A stretch of DNA of 51,684 nucleotides, taken from the NCBI GenBank assembly GCA_009995455.1, contig JAACPJ010000006.1, positions 1 to 51,684 of the forward strand, in the 5' to 3' direction. The position numbers were made by a program, and so were the translations under genes. Every line of letters starts with the position of its first letter. Positions within the stretch are counted from its first letter, which is position 1. Origin of the DNA: a bacterium. GTDB taxonomy: Bacteria; Patescibacteriota; Gracilibacteria; UBA4473. Positions 23,976 to 32,579 of this stretch are shown piece after piece. The notes below the pieces were generated by a model, which worked only from the letters and a program-made list of their open reading frames with translations, was not told where the DNA came from and did no database searches.

Positions 23976-25397
23976 ATGAGTGATCAGACTTACGCCTTTG
24001 TTGATATTGAAACCACCGGTTCTTCGCCCACGACGAGCCGTATTACCGAGGTGGCGATTATAATTATGCGCGATCACGAAGTGATTGATACGTTCCAAAG
24101 CCTGGTAAATCCCGAAACCTCGATTCCCGCTTTTATTACCAAAGTCACGGGCATTGATGAACAACTGGTAAAACATGCGCCGACGTTTGGCGAAATCGCG
24201 CAGACGGTTTGGGAGAAATTGCAAGACTGCATTTTTGTGGCGCACAACGTGCGCTTTGATTACGGTCTTTTAAAGAATGAATTCAAGCGCTACGATATTG
24301 AATTTAGCGCTAAGACTTTATGTACCGTTAAACTTTCACGTCAATTGTACCCAGAACACTCGCGTCATGGTTTAGACGCTTTAGTGCAGCGGTTTAATTT
24401 AAACGTTGAGAACCGGCACCGCGCTTTAGACGACTGCCAGTTGATGATTGATTTGTGGGGATTGTGGCATGAAGCGGACTCTGAAAATTTAATGCATTCG
24501 GTGAAGCAACAATTGCGCGGCCCCATTTTGCCGAAGAACCTCGCCCCCGAGCAAGTGGAAAACCTGCCGCGTACCCCTGGCGTTTATTATTTTTATGCCG
24601 AAAAAGATTCGATTCCGATTTATATTGGCAAGAGTGTGGATATTCGAAAACGAGTTTTAAGTCATTTTTCGGGCGATCATTTAAGCAGCAAGCAAGCCAA
24701 AATGGTGGGTCAAATTGCCCACATTGATTTTCATCAAACCACCGGGGAACTAGGGGCGTTGTTGCACGAAGCTGAGCAAATCAAAGAGTATTTGCCGGTT
24801 TATAACCGACAGTTACGTCGGATGAAAACGATGTACACCTTGCATTTACAGGAAACCGCTGACTACCACACCGTCGAAATTAAAGAGATTGAACCCTTTG
24901 AATTTTTACAGCATAAAAATTATTACGGTTCATTTCGGTCACAACGTGACGCGAAAAAAGTGCTTGAAAATTTTGTAGTAGAATTAGGATTATGCGAACA
25001 AGGCTTGGGTTTGAGTAAAGGCAGTGCGGCCTGTTTTTCTCATCAACTTGGTAAGTGTCATGGGGCTTGTGTGGGTAAAGTGTTGCCCGTGAAATATAAT
25101 TTCACGCTGCAGCAAGCTTTAGCGAAATATAAATTAAAAGATTGGTGGTTTACGGGGCCGATAGCCATTAAAGAATCGGACGACAGCCAGGAAAGATCAC
25201 AAGTTCATTTTTTTGACCAGTGGTGTTATTTGGGCACGTTAGAAGCACAGAGCGATGAACCACTTAACTTAGGAGACTTACATCCGCCCAAATTTGATAT
25301 GGATCACTATAAAATTTTACAGCGATTTTTCCGCCAGCCACGACCGATCAATACAGAACTAATAAAACTAGAATCACTTCAAACTTATCCGCAATAA
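23976..25397 (+). CDS. DnaQ-type exonuclease fused to Cho/UvrC-type GIY-YIG nuclease
   Basis: 473 residues. The N-terminal half is a DEDDh 3'-5' exonuclease: D10 and E12 in DIETTG, D95 in HNVRFDYG, His148 and Asp152 in NRHRALDD. The second half is a UvrC N-terminal-like nuclease: PGVYYFY (201-207), IYIGKSVDIRKRV with Arg224, and a Glu in LLHEAEQIKEY. Cho makes the 3' incision in nucleotide excision repair. The DnaQ-Cho fusion is known from several bacteria. It heads an operon with umuD and umuC, so it probably acts in damage-induced repair. Confidence 0.85.
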   Translation: MSDQTYAFVDIETTGSSPTTSRITEVAIIIMRDHEVIDTFQSLVNPETSIPAFITKVTGIDEQLVKHAPTFGEIAQTVWEKLQDCIFVAHNVRFDYGLLKNEFKRYDIEFSAKTLCTVKLSRQLYPEHSRHGLDALVQRFNLNVENRHRALDDCQLMIDLWGLWHEADSENLMHSVKQQLRGPILPKNLAPEQVENLPRTPGVYYFYAEKDSIPIYIGKSVDIRKRVLSHFSGDHLSSKQAKMVGQIAHIDFHQTTGELGALLHEAEQIKEYLPVYNRQLRRMKTMYTLHLQETADYHTVEIKEIEPFEFLQHKNYYGSFRSQRDAKKVLENFVVELGLCEQGLGLSKGSAACFSHQLGKCHGACVGKVLPVKYNFTLQQALAKYKLKDWWFTGPIAIKESDDSQERSQVHFFDQWCYLGTLEAQSDEPLNLGDLHPPKFDMDHYKILQRFFRQPRPINTELIKLESLQTYPQ

Positions 25398-25402
25398 AAC
25401 CT

Positions 25403-25837
25403 ATGAAAGTCTTGGATATTAAAGCCTGCGAAGCGACTACGTCTTTAGCGTTACCCTTATTTAGTGACCGGGTGAAAGCCGGTTTTCCCAGTCCCGCGGA
25501 TGATCATTTGCAACGGCGACTCGATTTAAACGAAGAATTGATCGCCCATCCGGCGGCTACTTTTTTGGTGAGGGTTACGGGGGACTCTATGCAAGAAGCG
25601 GGGATTTTTGATAACGATACTTTGGTGGTCGACCGCTCTTTAAACCCAGTAAATAAATCGGTGGTGGTAGCCCTTTTAAACGGGGAATTTACCGTTAAAT
25701 ATTTTAGTAAAATAGGATCTGAGATTTATTTGAAACCGGCTAATAAAAACTATGAACCGATTAAAATTAAACCGTCGGATGATTTTGAAGTTTGGGGCGT
25801 AGTGACCAATGCGATTCATCATTTTAACGCGGCTTAA
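25403..25837 (+). CDS. umuD: UmuD-like translesion polymerase subunit (S24 peptidase)
   Basis: 144 residues. KAGFPSPADD (25-34) contains the Ala26-Gly27 self-cleavage site, as in E. coli UmuD. GDSM gives catalytic Ser62 and EFTVKYF gives Lys99. RecA-stimulated self-cleavage yields UmuD', which activates UmuC. It lies 5 bases after the nuclease gene and its stop overlaps the umuC start in TAATG. Confidence 0.93.
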   Translation: MKVLDIKACEATTSLALPLFSDRVKAGFPSPADDHLQRRLDLNEELIAHPAATFLVRVTGDSMQEAGIFDNDTLVVDRSLNPVNKSVVVALLNGEFTVKYFSKIGSEIYLKPANKNYEPIKIKPSDDFEVWGVVTNAIHHFNAA

Positions 25838-27087
25838 TGCAATACGCTTTAGTTGATTGCAATAATTTTTACGCTTCGTGTGAACGGGTTTTTGATCCCA
25901 AGCTACGGCACGTGCCAGTGTGTATTCTCAGTAATAATGATGGCTGTATTATTGCTCGCAGCGCTGAGGTTAAAGCGGCGGGAATTCCGATGGGGGCTCC
26001 GGTTTTTAAGTGGCGGAAACAATTGAAGGCGATTAACGCGCGCTTGTATTCTAGCAATTACACTTTGTATGGTGATATGTCGGCGCGAGTGATGAATACT
26101 TTACGTCCGTTCGCCGACAACATGGAAGTCTATTCCATTGATGAAGCTTTTTTACAGATTCGTGAGCGTTCAGATTACGCCGCTTACGGGGAGGCGATAA
26201 AACAAACCGTGTACCAATACACCGGCATGCCGGTATCGGTTGGCATCGCTTCTACTAAAACGCTGGCGAAGCTGGCTAATTTTATTGCTAAAAAATATAA
26301 GGATGGGAATTTTCAGATTACCGAAAGTAACCGTGAAGCGGTCTTAAAATATATTCCAGTTGGTGAAGTGTGGGGGATTGGGCGTCGGACGAATGAAAAG
26401 TTAAATCACTGGGGGCTTAAATCCGTTTATGATTTAGTGTGTCAGCCCGATAACTGGATTAAAAAAGAATTAACGGTAGTGGGTTTAAAAATGGTGCACG
26501 AACTAAGAGGGAAGCCTTGTTTTGATTTGCAGGAACATCCTGACGCTCGAAAAAATATTATTTGTTCGCGGTCGTTTGGACGGATTGTGACCGATAAGAT
26601 CTCTGTGAGAGAGGCCATTGCGCATCATGCGGCTCGCGCAGCTGAGAAATTGCGGGAGCAAGATAGCGTCGCGACGGGTATTACTTCTTATATTCGCACG
26701 AATCGTTTTCGACAGCAAGATCCGCAATATGGACAGTCGCACTATCAAAGTTTGGAAGTCGCTACCAGCAATACGGCCGCTTTGATTGAAGCCGCGCTTT
26801 TTAATTTAGAACAAATATTTTGTTCAGGATATAATTATGCTAAAGCTGGTATTGCGTTATCTGGTATTCGCCCGAGTGATCAGGTGCAGTACAATTTGTT
26901 TACCCCCGAACAAGAACTTAAAAGTGGAGATTTAATGAAGGTGCTCGACGCAATAAACCATCAACATGGAAATCACACTTTGCAGTTTGGCGCCATGGGA
27001 CTTAAAAAACCCTGGCTAACAAAGTCTGATTTTAAATCACCAAATTATACCACTAAGTGGGCAGATCTTCCGCTAGTAAAAGCCTAA
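25837..27087 (+). CDS. umuC: UmuC-like Y-family DNA polymerase V subunit
   Basis: 416 residues, normal length. LVDCNNFYASCERVF carries catalytic Asp7 and the family signature, and YSIDEAFL (99-106) supplies Asp102 and Glu103. Fingers, thumb (helix-hairpin-helix GEVWGIGRRTNEKL) and little-finger regions follow. With UmuD' it copies damaged DNA with low fidelity. It is the last gene of the repair/mutagenesis operon. Confidence 0.95.
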   Translation: MQYALVDCNNFYASCERVFDPKLRHVPVCILSNNDGCIIARSAEVKAAGIPMGAPVFKWRKQLKAINARLYSSNYTLYGDMSARVMNTLRPFADNMEVYSIDEAFLQIRERSDYAAYGEAIKQTVYQYTGMPVSVGIASTKTLAKLANFIAKKYKDGNFQITESNREAVLKYIPVGEVWGIGRRTNEKLNHWGLKSVYDLVCQPDNWIKKELTVVGLKMVHELRGKPCFDLQEHPDARKNIICSRSFGRIVTDKISVREAIAHHAARAAEKLREQDSVATGITSYIRTNRFRQQDPQYGQSHYQSLEVATSNTAALIEAALFNLEQIFCSGYNYAKAGIALSGIRPSDQVQYNLFTPEQELKSGDLMKVLDAINHQHGNHTLQFGAMGLKKPWLTKSDFKSPNYTTKWADLPLVKA

Positions 27088-27158
27088 ATTGATCAATAAT
27101 TTTGTTCAATTTAAAGGATTTATTGACAAAACTATAATAAAATTTTAATTTGTTTTTG

Positions 27159-27359
27159 ATGAAGACTCTAGAAGCTCAAGGCAGCGGGGGATCGGTTATG
27201 GAAACCGTCACAAAATATACCGGTTTAGCTTTAGGCGTTATAGGCGGTTTAGAATTAGCCGAAACTACCGACTCAGTTTTAGGAAAGGTTTTTAGTGTTA
27301 TCGGTGGGGCTATAGCGGGAACGTGGCTTGGTAAAAAAGCGGGTCAGGCTTTGAACTAA
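27159..27359 (+). CDS. Glycine-rich small membrane-active-like protein
   Basis: 66 residues from the ATG at 27159 (an upstream TTG at 27150 is less likely). The core is two hydrophobic Gly/Ala stretches (GLALGVIGGLELA and VFSVIGGAIAGTWLGKKAG) with a glycine-zipper pattern, as in membrane-inserting peptides and some bacteriocins. The upstream gap holds TTTAAA-17-TATAAT (-10 at 27133-27138) and an AAATTGA/TCAATTT inverted repeat. No immunity or export gene adjoins, so bacteriocin function is speculation. Confidence 0.5.
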   Translation: MKTLEAQGSGGSVMETVTKYTGLALGVIGGLELAETTDSVLGKVFSVIGGAIAGTWLGKKAGQALN

Positions 27360-27372
27360 ATACAAATCTTGG

Positions 27373-27395
27373 AGCGTTGTTTGCAGCGCTTTTTT
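27373..27395 (+). terminator. Rho-independent terminator
   Basis: AGCGTTG (27373-27379) pairs with CAGCGCT (27384-27390), TTTG loop, then a T run. It ends the small glycine-rich gene. Confidence 0.75.
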
Positions 27396-27396
27396 G

Positions 27397-27405
27397 TGGT
27401 ATAAT
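27397..27405 (+). promoter_or_regulatory. Extended -10 promoter for a leaderless gene
   Basis: TGGTATAAT (27397-27405). Seven bases downstream of the -10 is the A of the ATG at 27412, so the mRNA would begin at or next to the start codon. No ribosome binding site is present. Confidence 0.6.
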
Positions 27406-27411
27406 AGCGTG

Positions 27412-29253
27412 ATGTCAATTTCTCCAAATCGGGCACCCGAAAGTATTGAAGCCGCCAGTGGTGATGAGGCGAGAACTATTTTTAGTCGCATGTTTAATTA
27501 CGAACGTCCTCGGCCAGCCGCCAATGATAACCCCCTTGATACGGTGGTTAATTTAAATCAAAGGCGTGAAGCGCTTGATAGCAGCCGGGTGGAAGGCACG
27601 TGGTTACAACGAAATGTGACCGATCTTTTTATGAATCGAACCGAAACTCGGTCTGAACTTTATAGCCACAGTGCCGAAATTGGAAATGATTTAACCTCTG
27701 TTCGTGCTGACGTGGGAGAATTAGCGGAAACTTGGAATGATGATCGGCAGCTTAAACGTAGAATTGACCAATATGAACGTTATAACCGTCGTTATGGAGA
27801 TCAAGCGCGACACGTAGTTGAATCACAAATTGAAGGCCTAGATGATTCAGAAACTCCTGAATTAGAAATTGATGAAAATTCTACACCAGAGGAAATTGCG
27901 GCTTTTGAAGAACAACAGACGGAAAATCGTCTGAGAGAAGAAGCTCTTGAAAGATGGAATCAGTTCGCGGTTCAGTCAGAGCCTGGTGGAAGTTGGCGTT
28001 CTAGAAAATTGTTTGAGTCCGCTTTGGGGTGGGAAAATATTAAAGATTCTTGGCAAAACCGAACGAGCATGTGGGGATTTTTTAAAAACTTAGGCGCGGA
28101 TTATGCCCAATGGAAAGCCGTTAAATCAGCTATTCCGGCTGTAAATGTAGTTAGTTATGGGGTTAGAGAAGGTCGAGAAACTATAGAACAATATCGAGAA
28201 GTAGGGGAAACTGTAGCTGAAGGGGTTGAAACCGTTGGTGAAGCGCGCCGAACCCAAAGAGAAGTTAGACGAGAAGGCGCTGAAGCGGTGGTACTGGCGA
28301 GCGAAACGGCCCGGTCTGGTTATATTCAAGAACAAATGCGACGCTTAATGCGAGGGGAGGTCAGCCGAGAACAAGTTTTAAGAAATACGCGTACCGCCTT
28401 TAGAAATTTTGAAAGACAAGATCCACAAGAATTTGCCCGAATGATTCGTGGGTATGGTTTAACAGCGCGCAGTTTAAACACCAAGGCTGGTTTTTATGAA
28501 CTCTTTAAAAATGCGGCTTTATGGTACACGCCATGGGGTGACCGAGGGGAAAGAAGTTTTTGGGAAGCTAATGAAACGGCGGTTCCTGTTTGGGGAAGTT
28601 ACGCAGCTTGGCGAGATATAAATGTAGATAATGGTTTGCCACTTTGGAGTCGGATTGGTTTTGCAACCGTAGGAACAGCCTTGGATATTGGGACGGTGTT
28701 AAGTTTAGGAACCCTTTCACCTGTGGTGGCTGGAGCTAAGGTTGCCATGGTAAAAGGAAGTCAAGCTTTGGGCCGAAGAGTTGCACAGCGTGGCGCTACA
28801 CGTGCTGCGGTAGGGGCTACGTCGCAAGCTGGAAGTAGAACTCTGGCACAAGTGATGGGCGGATTACCACGGGCTGCACGAGAAGCGGTAACGGGGGCTG
28901 GTGCGAGAGGCGTAGCCATGGGAGCTGCTGGATACACGGCTTTGTCTGCTGGTATTGATTGGTTGTTTGATTTAGAAGATCGCGCTGTTGATTTAGCTTT
29001 TGCTGCCGCCGAAGAAGCCTTGGGACAAGAATTTAGTTATCAACAAAGACGTTTACTTCGAGTGGTTGGGGAAGACATTGAGCCCGTAATACGTGACGCT
29101 TATGATGACTACCGTGAAGATGAGGCTGAAGTTGATTTAGCAGAAACAACCGAAGGGCCAGTCGAAGAAATTACCGCCGATGAAAGCCAAGAATTAACCG
29201 ATGGGCAAATAGCGGATGTTTCAACTTCAGATGAAGAGCGAGCGGCAGCCTAG
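27412..29253 (+). CDS. Large hypothetical protein with hydrophobic C-terminal part
   Basis: 613 residues. The first 350 are strongly charged (Arg/Glu) and helical, likely coiled coil. Around 405-450 there is a Gly/Ala/Val-rich hydrophobic stretch (RIGFATVGTALDIGTVLSL) and another at about 495-525. The tail is acidic. No family recognised. I start at ATG 27412 because the in-frame TTG at 27394 lies upstream of the -10 box. Its stop overlaps the convergent membrane gene by 4 bases. A structural or envelope-associated role is possible but unproven. Confidence 0.65.
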   Translation: MSISPNRAPESIEAASGDEARTIFSRMFNYERPRPAANDNPLDTVVNLNQRREALDSSRVEGTWLQRNVTDLFMNRTETRSELYSHSAEIGNDLTSVRADVGELAETWNDDRQLKRRIDQYERYNRRYGDQARHVVESQIEGLDDSETPELEIDENSTPEEIAAFEEQQTENRLREEALERWNQFAVQSEPGGSWRSRKLFESALGWENIKDSWQNRTSMWGFFKNLGADYAQWKAVKSAIPAVNVVSYGVREGRETIEQYREVGETVAEGVETVGEARRTQREVRREGAEAVVLASETARSGYIQEQMRRLMRGEVSREQVLRNTRTAFRNFERQDPQEFARMIRGYGLTARSLNTKAGFYELFKNAALWYTPWGDRGERSFWEANETAVPVWGSYAAWRDINVDNGLPLWSRIGFATVGTALDIGTVLSLGTLSPVVAGAKVAMVKGSQALGRRVAQRGATRAAVGATSQAGSRTLAQVMGGLPRAAREAVTGAGARGVAMGAAGYTALSAGIDWLFDLEDRAVDLAFAAAEEALGQEFSYQQRRLLRVVGEDIEPVIRDAYDDYREDEAEVDLAETTEGPVEEITADESQELTDGQIADVSTSDEERAAA

Positions 29254-30206
29254 TTTGTGACCCCTATTTGGCCTTGCCTCACAGAGCCAGAATTCTGCAG
29301 TCTTTGTTGAGAAATAAATTCTACGGCGGCACGGGGTTTACGAGCGCTTTTAAAAATTAAAGAACCTTTCTCGGCCGCAGTCTCTATTTCAATGTCTCCA
29401 TATTTAAATAACCAATGCCAAAAGCTGGTATCGTTTGGTTTTACGTTACTAATAGCGGCGTAACTTACTTCATTAGTAATGGCGCCAAATAACTCACGTT
29501 CTTGCCAGATTAAACGTTTATCGGTGATGTAGATTAAGTCGTAATTAAAGTCGAGCCAAAGCTTGGTAAACATGAGGCCGGATAGCAAAAGCAACATGAC
29601 TCCAATCGCTATTCCAAACAGAGTACTAATGGGCGTTAAAAAGATTAAAACCAATAGGGCTACTGAAGTGATCATCAGACAAAAAATAAGGGGAATTAAA
29701 AACACGATCCAGTGTTTTTGGGCTACGTGCAGTATGCATTCTCCTTTAAAAGCCGTGAAACCACCGTGGGTTTCATTGCCTCTGCTGCTTCGCCTAATAG
29801 CGGTTCTTTCCGCTTCAAATATTTGGCCTAATTTAAAAAGTCTTAAAATACGCAGCAACATAAATATTTCAGGATTATTTATCAGCCCTAATTCGTGTAG
29901 ATAGAAAGGAGCAATAGCGGCTAAATCTACTAAGCCCCACCAGGATATAAAATATTTTAATGGCTTATCCGCCGACCACAGCCTTAAAAAATATTCTATG
30001 GTAAAAATAGTCACGACGAGTTTATCAAAAATTATCAAATTTTGATTTAAGTTGATAAATTCTAATCCCAGGTAATGAAGTGGTATGACCGTTACCGATA
30101 GCACCACTAAGAAAGCAATGAGTCCATTAACCAATTTTCCCATTGGCTGTACGGGGTTGTGAAGGCAGTTGTGGCAAATAACGTGGAACTCGTCTAGGAT
30201 TTTCAT
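29250..30206 (-). CDS. Voltage-sensor domain joined to a bacterial PH domain
   Basis: 318 residues. The N-terminal half looks like S1-S4 of voltage-gated cation channels: S2 with FTIEYFLRLW (Glu71, Arg75), S3 with WGLVDLAAIAP (Asp94), and S4 with LLRILRLFKLG (Arg119, Arg122, Lys125 every third residue). There is no pore loop or selectivity filter. Instead two more membrane helices follow (about 166-190 and 196-216). The last 100 residues (DLIYITDKRLIWQE...) resemble bacterial PH domains of the YdbT type. Voltage-regulated membrane binding is an attractive guess. Monocistronic and divergent from dnaK. Confidence 0.65.
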   Translation of the reverse strand: MKILDEFHVICHNCLHNPVQPMGKLVNGLIAFLVVLSVTVIPLHYLGLEFINLNQNLIIFDKLVVTIFTIEYFLRLWSADKPLKYFISWWGLVDLAAIAPFYLHELGLINNPEIFMLLRILRLFKLGQIFEAERTAIRRSSRGNETHGGFTAFKGECILHVAQKHWIVFLIPLIFCLMITSVALLVLIFLTPISTLFGIAIGVMLLLLSGLMFTKLWLDFNYDLIYITDKRLIWQERELFGAITNEVSYAAISNVKPNDTSFWHWLFKYGDIEIETAAEKGSLIFKSARKPRAAVEFISQQRLQNSGSVRQGQIGVTN

Positions 30207-30255
30207 AGGTAGTTATAATTTATACAGATTGGTGATAAAGTGTCAAAACGGTAAA

Positions 30256-30282
30256 TTAGCAATCAGTGCAAAAGACTGCTAA
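30256..30282 (+). promoter_or_regulatory. Second (upstream) CIRCE-like operator
   Basis: TTAGCAATC, 9 bases, GACTGCTAA: the CIRCE layout (9-9-9) with one mismatch in each arm. The mismatches are not compensating. Flanking bases extend an inverted repeat, AAATTAGCA (30253-30261) with TGCTAATTT (30277-30285). It lies just upstream of the dnaK -35. Confidence 0.65.
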
Positions 30283-30288
30283 TTTTAT

Positions 30289-30317
30289 TTGACACTGCTT
30301 TTTAGCACTCTTATAAT
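30289..30317 (+). promoter_or_regulatory. dnaK promoter (consensus sigma-70 type)
   Basis: TTGACA (30289-30294), 17-base spacer, TATAAT (30312-30317): a perfect match to both consensus boxes. The -10 lies in the spacer of the downstream CIRCE element, so HrcA binding would occlude it. Confidence 0.9.
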
Positions 30318-30328
30318 ATGAGTGCTAT
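30302..30328 (+). promoter_or_regulatory. CIRCE operator (HrcA binding site)
   Basis: TTAGCACTC, 9-base spacer, GAGTGCTAT: 17 of 18 arm bases match the CIRCE consensus. It indicates heat-shock control of dnaK by an HrcA repressor encoded outside this window. Confidence 0.93.
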
Positions 30329-30355
30329 TTTTTGAACATTTAACTTAAAAATACT

Positions 30356-32254
30356 ATGACAAAAATTATTGGAATTGATTTAGGAACCACCAACTCTTGT
30401 GTGGCGGTTATGGAAGGAGGGAAAGCGGTAGTGATCCCAAATTCAGAAGGAAATCGAACTACACCGTCCATTGTGGCGGCAAAAGATGATCAAACGTTGG
30501 TTGGCGTAACCGCAAAAAGACAAGCGATTACGAATCCGAAAAATACTATTTTCTCGGCTAAACGTTTTATTGGACGAAATTTTAACGAAGTAAAAACGGA
30601 AATGGATGAGATGCCGTTTGAATTTTCTAAAGGAAAAAATGATGCGGTTATGATTCAGTATGAAGGTAAGGCGGTTCGACCGGCTGAAATTTCTGCGAAA
30701 GTTTTGGCTAAATTAAAATCTGATGCGGAAACTTATTTAGGCGGAAAAGTGACTAAAGCGGTGATTACCGTACCGGCTTACTTTAATGATGATCAACGTA
30801 AAGCCACTAAAGATGCGGGTAAAATTGCAGGTTTAGAAGTCGAACGGATTATTAATGAACCTACGGCTGCAGCTTTGGCCTATGGGATTGATAAAAAAGG
30901 CAAAGACGAAAAAATTGTGGTATATGATCTTGGGGGAGGAACCTTTGATGTGTCGGTGCTTGAAATTTCTGATGGCACGTTTGAAGTACTAGCCACTAAT
31001 GGGGATACCCATTTAGGAGGTGATGATTTTGATTCAGCCATTATTCAATACATATTAGAAGAATTTAAAAAGGCTAACGGGATTGATCTTTCTAAAGATG
31101 CTACCGCTATGCAAAGAGTTAAAGCGAAAGCAGAAGAAGTTAAAAAAGAGCTTTCTTCAGCTTCTGAAAGTGAAATTAATGAAATGTACATCACGATGAG
31201 TGATGCAGGACCACTTCATTTAGGCGTAAAAATTAGCCGAGCGAAACTTGAAAGCTTGGTTTCAGACTTAATTGCGAAGTCTATTAAACCTTGCGAGAAA
31301 GCTCTAAAAGACGCCGGTTTAAAAACATCTGATATTGATGAAGTTCTTTTGGTTGGTGGAATGACTCGAATGCCAGCGGTCAAAGCAGCGGTGGAAAAAT
31401 TCTTTGGGAAAAAAGTAAATGAATCACAAAACCCAGATGAAGTGGTGGCATTAGGAGCGGCGATTCAGGGGGGGGTTTTACAAGGGGACGTACACGACGT
31501 CTTGCTGCTTGATGTAACGCCTTTAACTTTAGGAATTGAAACGGCGGGTGGTGTTAGAACCGCTATGATTGATCGTAATACGACTATTCCAGCTTCTAAA
31601 TCACAAGTATTCTCGACTTACGCAGATCAACAAGCTTCCGTTGATATTCACGTTTTGCAAGGGGAGCGAGAGATGGCGACGGATAATAAATCACTTGGGA
31701 CTTTCCGCTTAGATGGAATCCCACCAGCCCCTCGTGGAGTACCGCAAATTGAAGTCACTTTCGATATTGATGCTAACGGGATGCTATCGGTTAAGGCCAA
31801 AGATAAATCTACTGGGAAAGAGCAATCAATAAGTATTCAAGGTTCTTCTGGGATGAGTGATGAAGAAATTGAACAAATGCAGAAAGACGGAGAAGCTAAT
31901 GCCGAAAAAGATAAAGAACGAAAAGAAGCGGCTGAGGCTCGAAATCATTTAGATTCAATGATTTACCAAGCGGAAAAAACGGTTAAAGAAGCGAAAGATT
32001 TAGATAAATCAGAACTTGAAGAAGTTATTAAAAATGCGGAAGAAGCGATTCCTGCTGCTAAAGAAGCTTTGGAGAAAGCTGAAAACGCAGAAGCGATGAA
32101 AGAAGCGTCGGATAAATTATCTGAACCAATGATAGAACTGGGGCGGAAGATGCATGAGGCCGGCCATGACGCAGAAGCCGCCAAAGGCGAACAAGATGCA
32201 GATGCGAAAGGCGAACCAGAAATTATGGATGCGGACGAAGAGGAAAAAAAATAA
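30356..32254 (+). CDS. dnaK: Molecular chaperone DnaK (Hsp70)
   Basis: 632 residues, full length. The ATPase domain begins [15 protein letters not shown] and contains the phosphate-binding [15 protein letters not shown] and [13 protein letters not shown]. The substrate domain has the linker [19 protein letters not shown]. The C-terminal lid is helical and ends in a short acidic tail (DADEEEKK) in place of the usual conserved tail. Together with DnaJ and GrpE it folds and protects proteins. Unusually, grpE, dnaJ and hrcA are not adjacent; it is monocistronic between a tandem-CIRCE promoter and a strong terminator. Confidence 0.98.
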   Translation: MTKIIGIDLGTTNSCVAVMEGGKAVVIPNSEGNRTTPSIVAAKDDQTLVGVTAKRQAITNPKNTIFSAKRFIGRNFNEVKTEMDEMPFEFSKGKNDAVMIQYEGKAVRPAEISAKVLAKLKSDAETYLGGKVTKAVITVPAYFNDDQRKATKDAGKIAGLEVERIINEPTAAALAYGIDKKGKDEKIVVYDLGGGTFDVSVLEISDGTFEVLATNGDTHLGGDDFDSAIIQYILEEFKKANGIDLSKDATAMQRVKAKAEEVKKELSSASESEINEMYITMSDAGPLHLGVKISRAKLESLVSDLIAKSIKPCEKALKDAGLKTSDIDEVLLVGGMTRMPAVKAAVEKFFGKKVNESQNPDEVVALGAAIQGGVLQGDVHDVLLLDVTPLTLGIETAGGVRTAMIDRNTTIPASKSQVFSTYADQQASVDIHVLQGEREMATDNKSLGTFRLDGIPPAPRGVPQIEVTFDIDANGMLSVKAKDKSTGKEQSISIQGSSGMSDEEIEQMQKDGEANAEKDKERKEAAEARNHLDSMIYQAEKTVKEAKDLDKSELEEVIKNAEEAIPAAKEALEKAENAEAMKEASDKLSEPMIELGRKMHEAGHDAEAAKGEQDADAKGEPEIMDADEEEKK

Positions 32255-32274
32255 GGTAAAGTCTTGATTTCAAC

Positions 32275-32304
32275 AAAAAAGAAGTGCCATAGCACTTCTT
32301 TTTT
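32275..32304 (+). terminator. dnaK terminator
   Basis: AAAAAAGAAGTGC (32275-32287) pairs perfectly with GCACTTCTTTTTT across a 4-base CATA loop. Confidence 0.9.
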
Positions 32305-32318
32305 ATATTCTGCAAGCA

Positions 32319-32347
32319 TTGACAAAAAACTTAAAACGTATTAAAAT
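32319..32347 (+). promoter_or_regulatory. Promoter with long leader
   Basis: TTGACA (32319-32324), 17-base spacer, TAAAAT (32342-32347). It leaves a leader of about 225 bases before the ATG at 32580. The leader is very AT-rich and contains several inverted repeats but no other gene. Confidence 0.6.
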
Positions 32348-32351
32348 ATTC

Positions 32352-32373
32352 TATCTTTAAATTCTTAAAGATA
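32352..32373 (+). promoter_or_regulatory. Palindrome at the transcription start
   Basis: TATCTTTAA and TTAAAGATA form a perfect 9-bp inverted repeat around ATTC. It covers the predicted start site, so it could be an operator or a 5' mRNA-stabilising hairpin. A second repeat, AATCAAAAT / ATTTTGATT, lies near 32412-32444. Confidence 0.45.
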
Positions 32374-32579
32374 TTAATTCCTAACTCAAAATTATTATCA
32401 CTTAATTTTAATCAAAATTCGTATTAATTATTATTTTGATTTAATTCAAAAAAACAATTTTTTGATTGATCTAACAAATAATATACCCCTTTAGTAAATA
32501 GTTCTTTGTTTACCATTTTGCAGAAATGCTTTATAGACAAAGATAACAAAATAATTTCATTATTTCTTTTAAAAACCAA

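Noticed and set aside
27123-27138. TTGACA and TATAAT close together before the glycine-rich gene taken as one promoter
   Set aside because: Only four bases separate them; the TATAAT pairs better with TTTAAA 17 bases upstream.
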